A stretch of 64,000 bases of DNA. It comes from Enterovibrio norvegicus_B (GTDB taxonomy: Bacteria > Pseudomonadota > Gammaproteobacteria > Enterobacterales > Vibrionaceae). Shown here piece by piece: positions 1 to 9,573 of the stretch (position 1 is its first letter; the number at the start of each line of letters is the position of its first letter). The stretch lies in NCBI RefSeq assembly GCF_002876705.1, contig NZ_MDAG01000022.1, positions 1-64,000 on the forward strand, given 5' to 3'. The position numbers and the translations under genes were made by a program. The notes below the pieces were generated by a model. The model ran no database searches, was not told the DNA's origin, and saw only the letters and a program-made list of their open reading frames with translations.

Positions 1-1407
1 ACTGACGACACGCCTAAGCGTTTCGAAGCGTATGGCTGGCACGTTATCCCTGCTGTTGATGGTCACGATGCTGATGCAATCAATGCGGCTATCGAAGCTG
101 CGAAAGCAGAAACAGGCCGTCCTACGCTGATTTGTACCAAAACCGTTATCGGTTTCGGTTCTCCAAACAAAGCAGGCACGCACGATTGCCACGGCGCACC
201 GTTGGGCGCAGACGAAATCGCAGCTACCCGTAAACAGCTTGGTTGGGAACACGGCCCGTTTGACATCCCTTCGGATATCTACGGTAAGTGGGACGCAAAA
301 GAAGCGGGTGCAGCGAAAGAGTCTTCTTGGAACGAGAAACTGGCTGCGTATGAAGCGGCGCATCCAGCGCTTGCGGCTGAATTCAAGCGTCGCGTAAACG
401 GCGAATTGCCAGCGGAGTGGGATGCAAAAGCAAACGCAATCATCGCTGATCTTCAAGCAAACCCTGCGAACATTGCATCACGTAAAGCCTCTCAAAACGC
501 GCTAGAAGCGTTTGGTGCGATGCTCCCTGAATTCATGGGTGGATCTGCTGACCTTGCACCGTCAAACTTGACCATGTGGTCGGGTTCGAAAGCGGTAACA
601 GCTGAAGACGCATCAGGCAACTACATCCACTACGGTGTGCGTGAGTTTGCAATGACAGCGATCATCAACGGTATCGCGCTGCACGGTGGTTTTGTCCCTT
701 ACGGTGCAACCTTCCTGATGTTCATGGAATACGCACGTAACGCAATGCGCATGGCTGCACTGATGAAAATTCAGAACATCCAAGTGTACACGCACGACTC
801 GATTGGTCTGGGTGAAGATGGCCCAACGCACCAACCTGTTGAGCAAATCGCATCGCTACGCCTAACGCCAAACATGAGCACTTGGCGTCCATGTGACCAA
901 GTGGAATCTGCGGTTGCGTGGAAACTGGCGATTGAACGTAAAGATGGCCCAACATCACTGATTTTCTCGCGTCAAAACTTGGCTCAACAGCCACGTGATG
1001 CAGAGCAAGTAGCAGACATCGCGAAGGGCGGTTACGTCCTGAAAGATTGTGCAGGTAAGCCTGACCTTATCTTGATCGCGACAGGTTCTGAAGTGGAACT
1101 GGCAGTCGAAGCTGCTGAACAATTGGCAGCTAACGGCACACAGGTTCGTGTTGTGTCTATGCCAGCCACTGACGTTTACGACCAACAAGACGCGGCTTAC
1201 CGCGAGTCAGTGCTTCCTTCAGACGTGACTGCACGTGTTGCGATTGAAGCGGGCATTGCTGACTTCTGGTACAAGTACGTGGGTTTTGACGGCCGTATTA
1301 TCGGTATGCACAGCTTTGGCGAATCTGCGCCAGCTGGCGAACTGTTCAAGATGTTCGGTTTCACCGTAGAAAACGTGGTTGAAACGGCAAAAGAACTGAT
1401 CGCGTAA
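1..1407 (+). CDS. tkt: transketolase, 3' part (5' end outside window)
   Basis: Thiamine-diphosphate enzyme of the non-oxidative pentose phosphate pathway; it moves two-carbon units between sugar phosphates in the cytosol. The frame is open from base 1 and gives 468 residues. The family is about 660 long, so roughly 195 N-terminal residues, including the first diphosphate-binding part, lie outside the window. Visible are the end of the N-terminal domain, the central Pyr domain (HGGFVPYGATFLMF, then SIGLGEDGPTHQPVEQ with the conserved glutamate and histidine region) and the C-terminal domain ending near LFKMFGFTVENVV. A strong terminator follows within 25 bases. In related genomes this gene also sits beside epd-pgk-fba. 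Identity is certain; whether it is tktA or tktB in E. coli terms cannot be told from here. Confidence 0.97.
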   Translation, partial: TDDTPKRFEAYGWHVIPAVDGHDADAINAAIEAAKAETGRPTLICTKTVIGFGSPNKAGTHDCHGAPLGADEIAATRKQLGWEHGPFDIPSDIYGKWDAKEAGAAKESSWNEKLAAYEAAHPALAAEFKRRVNGELPAEWDAKANAIIADLQANPANIASRKASQNALEAFGAMLPEFMGGSADLAPSNLTMWSGSKAVTAEDASGNYIHYGVREFAMTAIINGIALHGGFVPYGATFLMFMEYARNAMRMAALMKIQNIQVYTHDSIGLGEDGPTHQPVEQIASLRLTPNMSTWRPCDQVESAVAWKLAIERKDGPTSLIFSRQNLAQQPRDAEQVADIAKGGYVLKDCAGKPDLILIATGSEVELAVEAAEQLAANGTQVRVVSMPATDVYDQQDAAYRESVLPSDVTARVAIEAGIADFWYKYVGFDGRIIGMHSFGESAPAGELFKMFGFTVENVVETAKELIA

Positions 1408-1428
1408 CAGCACGACAGTGATAATGAG

Positions 1429-1456
1429 AACCGAGCCAATGGGCTCGGTTTTTTTT
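1429..1456 (+). terminator. intrinsic terminator of tkt
   Basis: A 7-bp stem CCGAGCC/GGCTCGG with a four-base loop is followed by eight T. It lies 22 bases after the tkt stop. Confidence 0.9.
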
Positions 1457-1637
1457 CGTTTGAAAAAGAGCAGAGCGCAATGGCACTGCGTATGTAATTT
1501 AAAGAGAAACAGCGCGCTAAGGCCTAGCCATTTTAATGAAAGCGCTTGCTTCTAACAGATACGATTCTACGGATGCGATTGTGATCCGTATCATGTAATA
1601 TCTAAGACAATAAATTCGTGTTAGGACACAGGGTGCA

Positions 1638-2678
1638 ATGCTTAAGGTAGCGATCAATGGATTTGGGCGTATCGGCCGCAATGTTTTACGCGCCGTATAC
1701 GAAAGCGGAAAAAGTCAGCAAATTAAAGTGGTGGCGGTGAATGAACTTGCCCAGCCTGATGCGATGGCTCATCTTCTGCAATATGACACCAGTCATGGGC
1801 GATTCCAGAAAAAAATCACCAATAATCAGGAACACCTCTATGTCCATCACCAAGATGGTGATTACGACACCATTCGCCTTCTTCATTTACCTGATATTGA
1901 ATTGCTTCCTTGGCGAGACCTAGACATTGATATCGTGCTCGATTGTACCGGTGTATATGGTAACCGAGAGCATGGTCAGGCACACATTGATGCAGGCGCA
2001 AAGAAAGTGCTGTTCTCCCACCCAGGTAGCAATGACCTTGATAACACCATCATCTTTGGTGTTAACGAAGATTCATTGACCTCATCTGACGTGATCGTTT
2101 CAAACGGTTCTTGCACCACAAACTGTATTGTTCCCGTGATAAAAGTACTGGATGAGCAGTTCGGCATTGAGTCGGGAACAATCACAACAATTCACTCTTC
2201 GATGAATGATCAGCAGGTGATTGATGCATATCACCCAGATTTGCGACGCACACGTGCTGCAAGTCAGTCTATTATTCCTGTCGACACAAAATTACATTTA
2301 GGAATTGGAAGAATATTTCCGAAATTTTCTGACAAATTTGAAGCAATTTCAGTTAGAGTTCCTACCATAAATGTCACAGCGATGGATTTGAGCGTCACAG
2401 TTAACACAAAAGTGAAAGTTAATGACGTAAATCAATCACTCGAAGAGGCTGCTCGGTGTACATTGAACGGCATCGTCGATTATACCGAGGCACCGTTAGT
2501 CTCGATTGACTTTAACCATGATCCCCACAGTGCCATTGTCGATGGCTCGCAAACACGGGTGAGTAACCACAACTTGGTGAAAATGCTGGTGTGGTGCGAT
2601 AACGAATGGGGATTTGCTAACCGGATGTTAGACACCGCGTTAGCCATGGATGCAGTTTCCAGTGGCTCGAAGGCTTGA
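1638..2678 (+). CDS. epd: D-erythrose-4-phosphate dehydrogenase
   Basis: NAD-dependent oxidation of erythrose 4-phosphate to 4-phosphoerythronate, the first step of the DXP-dependent pyridoxal phosphate route. The 346 residues (E. coli Epd is 339) show the Rossmann start INGFGRIGRNVLRAV at 7-20 and the catalytic motif SCTTNC with Cys159. The GAPDH-like fold makes gapA the main alternative. The surroundings (transketolase upstream, pgk and fbaA downstream) and the residues around the active site favour Epd. It starts at an ATG 17 bases after a TTAGGA ribosome-binding-like stretch. The 180 bases between the tkt terminator and this start presumably hold its promoter. Confidence 0.93.
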   Translation: MLKVAINGFGRIGRNVLRAVYESGKSQQIKVVAVNELAQPDAMAHLLQYDTSHGRFQKKITNNQEHLYVHHQDGDYDTIRLLHLPDIELLPWRDLDIDIVLDCTGVYGNREHGQAHIDAGAKKVLFSHPGSNDLDNTIIFGVNEDSLTSSDVIVSNGSCTTNCIVPVIKVLDEQFGIESGTITTIHSSMNDQQVIDAYHPDLRRTRAASQSIIPVDTKLHLGIGRIFPKFSDKFEAISVRVPTINVTAMDLSVTVNTKVKVNDVNQSLEEAARCTLNGIVDYTEAPLVSIDFNHDPHSAIVDGSQTRVSNHNLVKMLVWCDNEWGFANRMLDTALAMDAVSSGSKA

Positions 2679-2748
2679 GTCACGGCTTTTACTCCGTAAG
2701 AGCTAAAGCAAATTTATTAATTTTTGCAACTTTAGAGAGAGGACGAAA

Positions 2749-3912
2749 ATGTCTGTAATTAAGATGACTGATCTGGATCTGGCTGGCAAACGCGTATTTA
2801 TCCGTGCTGATCTGAACGTACCAGTAAAAGACGGCAAAGTAACTTCTGACGCACGTATTCTAGCGTCAATCCCAACCATCCAAGCCTGCCTAGATGCTGG
2901 CGCGAAAGTGATGGTAACTTCTCACCTAGGCCGTCCAACTGAAGGTGAGTACGCGGAAGAGTTCTCTCTACAACCTGTTGTTAACTACTTGAACGACGCG
3001 CTTGATTGCGACGTTAAACTAGCAAAAGACTACCTGAACGGCCTAGAGCTGAACGCGGGTGAGCTAGTGGTTCTAGAAAACGTTCGCTTTAACAAAGGCG
3101 AGAAGAAGAACGAAGACGACTTGTCTAAGCAATACGCTGCACTGTGTGACGTATTCGTGATGGATGCATTCGGTACTGCTCACCGTGCTCAAGCGTCTAC
3201 TTACGGTGTAGGCGTATTCGCACCTATCGCGTGTGCGGGTCCTCTTCTTGCCGCTGAACTTGAAGCACTAGGCAAAGCAATGGACAACCCAGAGCGTCCA
3301 TTGGTTGCTATCGTTGGTGGTTCTAAAGTATCTACTAAGCTGACTGTTCTTGAGTCTCTGTCTAAAATCGCTGACCAATTGGTTGTTGGCGGTGGTATCG
3401 CGAACACCTTCATCGCAGCGGAAGGCCACAATGTGGGCAAATCACTGTACGAAGCTGATCTAGTAGACACTGCTAAGAAGCTAATGAAAGACTGTGCGAT
3501 TCCAGTCGCGACTGACGTTGCATGTGCAAAAGCATTCGATGAAAACGCAGAAGCTGAAATCAAAAACGTTGCTGACGTTCAAGATGACGACATGATTTTC
3601 GACCTAGGTCCTCAATCAACTGCAGCACTTGCTGAAATCATCGGTGCAGCGAAAACTATCCTTTGGAATGGCCCAGTTGGCGTATTCGAATTCAAGAACT
3701 TTGAAGCGGGTACTGCAGGCATTTCTAAAGCAATCGCTGAATCTGCAGGTTTCTCTGTAGCGGGTGGTGGTGACACATTGGCAGCTATCGACAAGTTCGG
3801 TATTAAAGCTGATGTTTCTTACATCTCAACTGGCGGTGGTGCTTTCCTTGAATTCGTTGAAGGTAAAGTTCTTCCAGCAGTAGAAATGCTAGAAGCGCGC
3901 GCTAAAGCGTAA
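2749..3912 (+). CDS. pgk: phosphoglycerate kinase
   Basis: Glycolytic enzyme that transfers phosphate from 1,3-bisphosphoglycerate to ADP. The 387 residues match the family length (E. coli 387). Visible are RADLNVPVKDG near the N-terminus, SHLGRPTEG, the hinge region, GGSKVSTK and the nucleotide-binding GGGDTLAA near the C-terminus. The start has a good AGAGAGGA site. Codon use is strongly biased (CTA/CTT Leu, GCA Ala, CGT Arg), as expected for a highly expressed gene. It lies 70 bases after epd with no terminator between them, so co-transcription is likely; a terminator follows. Confidence 0.98.
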   Translation: MSVIKMTDLDLAGKRVFIRADLNVPVKDGKVTSDARILASIPTIQACLDAGAKVMVTSHLGRPTEGEYAEEFSLQPVVNYLNDALDCDVKLAKDYLNGLELNAGELVVLENVRFNKGEKKNEDDLSKQYAALCDVFVMDAFGTAHRAQASTYGVGVFAPIACAGPLLAAELEALGKAMDNPERPLVAIVGGSKVSTKLTVLESLSKIADQLVVGGGIANTFIAAEGHNVGKSLYEADLVDTAKKLMKDCAIPVATDVACAKAFDENAEAEIKNVADVQDDDMIFDLGPQSTAALAEIIGAAKTILWNGPVGVFEFKNFEAGTAGISKAIAESAGFSVAGGGDTLAAIDKFGIKADVSYISTGGGAFLEFVEGKVLPAVEMLEARAKA

Positions 3913-3920
3913 TTCATGAA

Positions 3921-3947
3921 GCGGAGGTTAATAGCCTCCGTTTTTTT
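3921..3947 (+). terminator. intrinsic terminator of pgk
   Basis: Stem CGGAGG/CCTCCG with a seven-base loop, followed by seven T, nine bases after the pgk stop. Confidence 0.85.
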
Positions 3948-4138
3948 ATGTGTCTTTCGCCGAGAATTACGCGCGAAGATGCATACACCAAAGACAAAAA
4001 CTAATGTGTTTGGTGAGACGTTTGGGTACAATGCGCAGCGCTGATCGCAAACGTTTGCCGATTTAGCCGAGTTGGTTGGGATATAGCCAGCTTGGTACTG
4101 ATTCATTCAAAGACTACAGAGTAAATAGGACTATTGTC

Positions 4139-5215
<1,077 letters not shown>

Positions 5216-5250
5216 GTTCGTTTTTTAAAAAAACGGATTACAAATCTCTC

Positions 5251-5279
5251 AAAACCCGCTAAATTTAGCGGGTTTTTTT
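5251..5279 (+). terminator. intrinsic terminator of fbaA
   Basis: A perfect palindrome AACCCGCTAAA/TTTAGCGGGTT runs into seven T. Confidence 0.88.
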
Positions 5280-5372
5280 GTGGCTGAAATTTAGTCATAT
5301 GACCAAGCCAATTCTGATTGTTGGAAACAGCAGACGGGGTTGGCTTGTGTGATCTTAAATTGAGAGAAAGAA

Positions 5373-6281
5373 ATGACTGAGCAAAATGCGATGCTAGCTG
5401 TTGAAGAAACAGCAAATGAAGCAATGAGTTGGTTGGCGTCAAACCATGAACTGATGATTCAGTATGGCGTGAATATTGTTACCGCAATCATGATCATGGT
5501 TGTGGGTAATTGGGTTGTTAAGAAAGTCGCTGGCTCTGTAGCCGTTGTTCTGAAAAAGCGTGAGTTGGACCAAACGGTTGTCGATTTTATCGAAAACTTG
5601 GTTCGCTACGTGATGTTTACCATTGTACTGATTGCAGCTCTAGGCCGCGTTGGTGTTGAAACTGCGTCTATCGTTGCGGTGATTGGTGCGGCAGGTTTAG
5701 CCATCGGTCTAGCGCTTCAAGGTTCACTGTCGAACTTTGCTGCAGGCGTATTGATTGTGACGTTCCGTCCATTCAAGTCTGGCGATCATGTAGAAGTGGG
5801 CGGTGTATCAGGTTCGGTTGCGTCGATTCAGATCTTCTCAACTATCTTGACCACTCCAGACAACAAAATGGTTGTCGTGCCTAATGGCACCGTGATTTCT
5901 AGCCCGATCACGAACTACTCACGCCATGATACTCGCCGTATTGATTTCGTTATCGGTGTGTCTTACAAGGCTGATCTTAAGAAGACCAAAGAAGTGCTAA
6001 CACGCGTTGTTAAAGCTGACCCTCGTGTTCTGCAAGATCCTGAGCCAACCATTGGTGTGCATGCATTGATGGATTCTTCAGTGAACTTTGTGGTTCGCCC
6101 TTGGGTAAACACAGCGGATTACTGGGCAACGTACTTCGATTTGATGCAAGCCATCAAAGAAGGCCTAGATGAAGCGGGTATTGAAATTCCATTTCCACAA
6201 ATGGATGTGCATTACCATGCAGCGGCTGCAGAAGCGAAAGCAAAAGCCGCAGATAGCAGACAGTTAGCAGAAGCCGTTTAA
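5373..6281 (+). CDS. mscS: small-conductance mechanosensitive channel, copy 1
   Basis: Inner-membrane homoheptameric channel that opens under membrane tension during hypo-osmotic shock. The 302 residues (E. coli MscS 286) show an N-terminal helix, TM1 around 30-50, TM2 around 65-90 and the pore helix TM3 with the Gly/Ala pattern AGLAIGLALQGSLSNFAAGV at about 107-126. After the pore come the beta domain (TTPDNKMVVVPNG) and the C-terminal vestibule (EIPFPQMDVH). The tail after the conserved end is Ala-rich (HAAAAEAKAKAAD), longer than in copy 2. It follows fba as in E. coli. The RBS GAGAGAAAG precedes the ATG. Confidence 0.95.
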   Translation: MTEQNAMLAVEETANEAMSWLASNHELMIQYGVNIVTAIMIMVVGNWVVKKVAGSVAVVLKKRELDQTVVDFIENLVRYVMFTIVLIAALGRVGVETASIVAVIGAAGLAIGLALQGSLSNFAAGVLIVTFRPFKSGDHVEVGGVSGSVASIQIFSTILTTPDNKMVVVPNGTVISSPITNYSRHDTRRIDFVIGVSYKADLKKTKEVLTRVVKADPRVLQDPEPTIGVHALMDSSVNFVVRPWVNTADYWATYFDLMQAIKEGLDEAGIEIPFPQMDVHYHAAAAEAKAKAADSRQLAEAV

Positions 6282-6296
6282 TTACGACTGAGCATC

Positions 6297-6332
6297 AAAA
6301 AGCCCTACTGAAAAGTAGGGCTTTTTTCTTTT
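6297..6332 (+). terminator. intrinsic terminator after mscS copy 1
   Basis: Nine-bp stem AGCCCTACT/AGTAGGGCT with a GAAA tetraloop, followed by a T-rich tail. Confidence 0.92.
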
Positions 6333-6520
6333 GGAGGATCAGATAAGTCACAAAAAGATCAGTTCGATTGTTTTAAATTTGAGACAGCTTTCAATGCTGC
6401 TTAAACTGTAAACTCTCTCCTGATTTTTACCTGCGTAACTGAGTCAGGTAATTGAGGTGCATCGGCTCTCGGATGTATTTCAGGAAGGTTTAGTTAATTA
6501 AAATTATCAAGGACATAGCA

Positions 6521-7354
6521 ATGGAAGATGCAACTCAAGGAGCGGTTAACTGGTTTACAGAAAACCAAGACATCCTACTGCAATATGCAGTGAACACACT
6601 GTCTGCACTCGTTATTCTCATCGTCGGTAACTGGGTCGTTAAAAAAATCGCGAACACTGTGGCGAAGGTTTTACGTAAGAAGCAACTTGATGAAAGTGTT
6701 ATCGAGTTCGTTCACTCTTTTGTTCGTTACCTACTTTTCGTTATCGTTATCATTGCGGCACTTGGCAAACTGGGCGTTCAAACAGCGTCAGTGGTTGCTG
6801 TTATCGGTGCGGCAGGTTTGGCGGTTGGTCTTGCACTGCAAGGTTCTCTTTCTAACTTCGCAGCGGGTGTGTTGATTGTTGCATTCCGTCCATTCAAGTC
6901 TGGTGACTACGTTGAAGTGGCTGGTGTTGCGGGTTCTGTTGAATCTATTCAGATCTTTTCAACCGTGCTGACCACGCCAGACAACAAAATGATTGTTGTG
7001 CCTAACGGTGGCGTTATCTCAAGCCCAATCACTAACTACTCACGTCACAACACACGTCGTATCGACTACGTGATTGGCGTGTCTTACAGTGCTGATTTGA
7101 AGAAAACTAAAGAAGTGTTGGCGCGTGTTATTGCTGCAGAATCTCGTATTCTTCCAACGCCAGAGCCAACCATTGGTGTGGTTGAGCTTGCGGATTCTTC
7201 TGTAAACCTTGTTGTTCGCCCTTGGGTGAAAACAGCAGATTACTGGGGCGTGTACTTTGACCTTCTTCAAGCCATTAAAGAAGAGCTTGATAATGAAGGT
7301 ATCGAAATTCCGTTCCCGCAAATGGACGTTCACGTTCAGAAAAACGACGCATAA
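6521..7354 (+). CDS. small-conductance mechanosensitive channel, copy 2 (tandem paralogue)
   Basis: A second MscS-type channel of 277 residues, close to copy 1 over the whole core: AGLAVGLALQGSLSNFAAGV pore helix, TTPDNKMIVVPNGGVISS, EIPFPQMDVHVQKN end. It lacks the Ala-rich tail of copy 1 and so is nearer the E. coli length. Differences are spread over the protein (for example SYSADLKKTKEVLARVIAAESR against SYKADLKKTKEVLTRVVKADPR), so the duplication is not very recent. It has its own 240-base upstream region and its own terminator, suggesting independent expression. Confidence 0.94.
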   Translation: MEDATQGAVNWFTENQDILLQYAVNTLSALVILIVGNWVVKKIANTVAKVLRKKQLDESVIEFVHSFVRYLLFVIVIIAALGKLGVQTASVVAVIGAAGLAVGLALQGSLSNFAAGVLIVAFRPFKSGDYVEVAGVAGSVESIQIFSTVLTTPDNKMIVVPNGGVISSPITNYSRHNTRRIDYVIGVSYSADLKKTKEVLARVIAAESRILPTPEPTIGVVELADSSVNLVVRPWVKTADYWGVYFDLLQAIKEELDNEGIEIPFPQMDVHVQKNDA

Positions 7355-7374
7355 TGTAGTCTGTTTTTCCTAGA

Positions 7375-7413
7375 AAAACGCCAGCTTCCTCTTTGGGGGG
7401 CTGGCGTTTTTTT
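7375..7413 (+). terminator. intrinsic terminator after mscS copy 2
   Basis: Stem AACGCCAGC/GCTGGCGTT with a 14-base loop and seven T. Confidence 0.85.
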
Positions 7414-7717
7414 GTCTGGTTTTTACGCAGAGGTGGTGTGTGTAAACATTATGGCTTTGTTGCTCCAGTGGTGCTTTGAGGGATTAACCCTTGATCGAGT
7501 TAAAACAATTGAGGGCGCGCTAAGGAATTTTCTTGCGTAGACGCGAAGGCTTTCCTAATTTGCGTATCTGAGGTGATGTCCCTAGCTTCTTTGAGGTGTA
7601 GGCTTCCGTTTGAAGTGTTGAGCTTGATCATCAAGCATGACTTTGATGTGGTGGTGGGATCGTCGACGGCACACAGTTAAGAGATAGCAGCGCGTTTACA
7701 TAGAAGGAATTTGATTT
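7414..7717. other. 304-base gene-free stretch before gcvH
   Basis: No open frame worth calling and no recognisable RNA family. I looked for the glycine riboswitch conserved core and did not find it. The last 20 bases carry an AGAAGGAA ribosome-binding site for gcvH. The promoter for gcvH should be here, but I could not place hexamers with confidence. Confidence 0.5.
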
Positions 7718-8113
7718 ATGAGCAATATCCCATCTGAGCTGAAATTTACGGCCTCTCACGAGTGGGTACGACCTGAAGGTGACGGCGTATATTCTGTGGG
7801 AATTTCAGACCATGCACAGGCCCTACTTGGCGATATGGTGTTCGTTGATTTACCCGACGTTGGTGACACGGTTGATGCGGGCGATGATTGTGCCGTTGCA
7901 GAGTCAGTTAAAGCAGCATCAGATATATACACACCATTGACGGGCGAAATCGTTGCAGTGAACGAAGATTTGGACGGTTCGCCTGAATTGGTTAACTCTG
8001 ACCCATACGGCGATGGTTGGCTGTTCCAGATCCGCATCTCTGATAGTTCAGAACTTGATGAGTTGATGGATGCTGAAGCGTACACCGATGCCATTGAAGA
8101 AGACGACGAATAA
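7718..8113 (+). CDS. gcvH: glycine cleavage system H protein
   Basis: Lipoylated carrier protein that shuttles the aminomethyl group between the P, T and L proteins of glycine cleavage. The 131 residues (E. coli 129) are full length, with the N-terminal FTASHEWVRPEGDGVYSVGIS and the lipoylation motif ESVKAAS with Lys65. The RBS AGAAGGAA is well placed. It stands alone: no gcvT or gcvP is next to it and a terminator follows, so the partners must be encoded elsewhere if the pathway is complete. Confidence 0.96.
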   Translation: MSNIPSELKFTASHEWVRPEGDGVYSVGISDHAQALLGDMVFVDLPDVGDTVDAGDDCAVAESVKAASDIYTPLTGEIVAVNEDLDGSPELVNSDPYGDGWLFQIRISDSSELDELMDAEAYTDAIEEDDE

Positions 8114-8130
8114 GGTTGTTTTCTTAGAAT

Positions 8131-8161
8131 AAAAAAACACCGCGGGCTCCGCGGTGTTTTT
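8131..8161. terminator. bidirectional intrinsic terminator (gcvH / small minus-strand gene)
   Basis: Perfect 12-bp stem AAAACACCGCGG/CCGCGGTGTTTT with a GCT loop, A-run on one side and T-run on the other. It can end transcription from gcvH and from the convergent gene at 8212-8415. Confidence 0.92.
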
Positions 8162-8211
8162 GATCAAGCGATGTGTCCAAATGGACACTCAAAGTTTGGC
8201 GCTCCGCGCCC

Positions 8212-8415
8212 CTAGTGCTGCTGTTTCAGACGTTTAATTTCAGCATTGATCTCACTGACCGTGCGGTAGTGCTCAATGTCTGCATTAGACTGTGCTTGCA
8301 CCATTCCCTGATGAAATTCGAAATCTCCTCGACCGTCGATATAAATACGTCCTTGAAACAAACGGTAGACGTGTTTAGCTATCATGGTAGGGACATAACG
8401 ATTAAACATCCGCAT
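8212..8415 (-). CDS. small uncharacterised protein, 67 residues
   Basis: I do not recognise the family with certainty. The product MRMFNRYVPTMIAKHVYRLF... is basic and hydrophobic at the N-terminus, has a central RIYIDGRGDFEF segment, and ends in a charged helix (EINAEIKRLKQQH) that could be a short coiled coil. The ATG at 8415 is preceded by AAAGGA at a workable distance. A strong terminator lies downstream, and the overlapping plus-strand frame (8173-8544) gives an unconvincing Cys/His-rich protein. These points favour the minus strand as coding. There are no membrane segments and no known catalytic motif. Confidence 0.6.
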   Translation of the reverse strand: MRMFNRYVPTMIAKHVYRLFQGRIYIDGRGDFEFHQGMVQAQSNADIEHYRTVSEINAEIKRLKQQH

Positions 8416-8631
8416 TACGTAATTCCTTTTTCGTTTTTATGTCCGTGCCTCACGGCACTGCTAGCCAACCGCTTAAAGTGCAGAGTAAGATTCTGCATTT
8501 TTGGCGGGCGGCATTATAACGATGCAGTGATGACTACAATGTGACATACAAGGCACTTAGCCCAAGAAAAATAGAAAGACTTGTACGAATAAGCGATTGG
8601 TCACATTCCAGAAAGTTAGACAGGCGTTGTG

Positions 8632-9567
8632 TTATCTAGCACGTAAATCTGCCACTTGCTGGATGACAGTGCGCTGAATGGTTTGGCGGATCCACGTATT
8701 CTTCGCGTTATTGTCGTGTTTCTTGTGCCAAATCTGACGGATAACGAAATCGCTGACGTTAACGGGGGCTGGGCTGATTGCCAAAGTGTCGTTGAACATT
8801 TCGAGTTTTGCCATTAATTCGGCAACGGTGCAGAGTAGGTTGCGGCCGGAGAGCAAATGCCTCACCGTGAGGAAGCGTTGTGAGCCCATGACGACTTGTC
8901 GGTCACACCCTAAGGCACGCAATGTGTCGTCCACAGGGCTACTGAGTTGACCATCAACGGTCACAAGGGCGTGCGGTGTTGATGTGTAGCTCTCTAAGCT
9001 CAGAGGGCTTGAGAGGCCGGTAGAGCGCGGGTCAAACAGGCAGACATGTCGCTCAGTGTACAAATCTTCCATGATAAGCGCCGTGTCTTGTGGCTCTACT
9101 GCCCCTAATACGACGTCGACATGATCTGATTTAAGCGCTTCGCGATAGTTCACGCGATCAATAGGGCGGCAGCTTAACTGGCAATGTGGCGCTTGGCGGC
9201 GGAATTCATCAAAAAGCACTGGGGCAAAAACCAGTTCGGCGTAATCGGTCAGCCCGATGCGAACTGGCCCATCATAGTGCTCGGGTTCAAAACGTACTGG
9301 TGTCAATATGTCGCTGGCGATGGTTTCAAGAAGCTGTTCGACGACAGGTACGAGTTCTAACGCTCGGGTCGTCGGGAGCATTTCATTCCCTTGCCGATGA
9401 AACAAAGGGTCATCAAGCAAGGTGCGTAAGCGAGACAGGTTGTGGCTCATGGCAGATTGGCCGATAGACAACTTTTCAGCCGCGCGGGTCACGCTGCGTG
9501 ATTCCATCAATGCAGAGAATGCGACCAACAAGTTGAGGTCGACGCTGCGCCAATTTACCTGCTTCAA
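8632..9567 (-). CDS. LysR-family transcriptional regulator
   Basis: 311 residues. The N-terminal winged helix-turn-helix covers about 10-68 (LNLLVAFSALMESRSVTRAAEKL, then GQSAMSHNLSRLRTLL). The LysR effector domain covers about 95-300, starting GPVRIGLTDYAELVFAPVL; in style it belongs to the NodD/LeuO-like group. The effector and targets are unknown. It begins six bases after the end of the YbaK-type gene on the same strand, so the two probably form one transcript and the regulator may control it. Confidence 0.9.
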   Translation of the reverse strand: MKQVNWRSVDLNLLVAFSALMESRSVTRAAEKLSIGQSAMSHNLSRLRTLLDDPLFHRQGNEMLPTTRALELVPVVEQLLETIASDILTPVRFEPEHYDGPVRIGLTDYAELVFAPVLFDEFRRQAPHCQLSCRPIDRVNYREALKSDHVDVVLGAVEPQDTALIMEDLYTERHVCLFDPRSTGLSSPLSLESYTSTPHALVTVDGQLSSPVDDTLRALGCDRQVVMGSQRFLTVRHLLSGRNLLCTVAELMAKLEMFNDTLAISPAPVNVSDFVIRQIWHKKHDNNAKNTWIRQTIQRTVIQQVADLRAR

Positions 9568-9573
9568 GCAGAG

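Noticed and set aside
4076..4138. Upstream in-frame starts for fbaA (and likewise for serA, zapA, sdhE, the thioesterase and the SIMPL-domain gene)
   Set aside because: The added residues are not conserved in the families, and the chosen starts match the known N-termini; most also have better RBS spacing.
7414..7717. Glycine riboswitch upstream of gcvH
   Set aside because: The conserved glycine-aptamer core is not found in this stretch by eye.
8173..8544. Plus-strand frame of 123 codons over the small minus-strand gene
   Set aside because: No convincing RBS, a Cys/His-rich product with no pattern, and it lies opposite a frame with a good RBS and a terminator.
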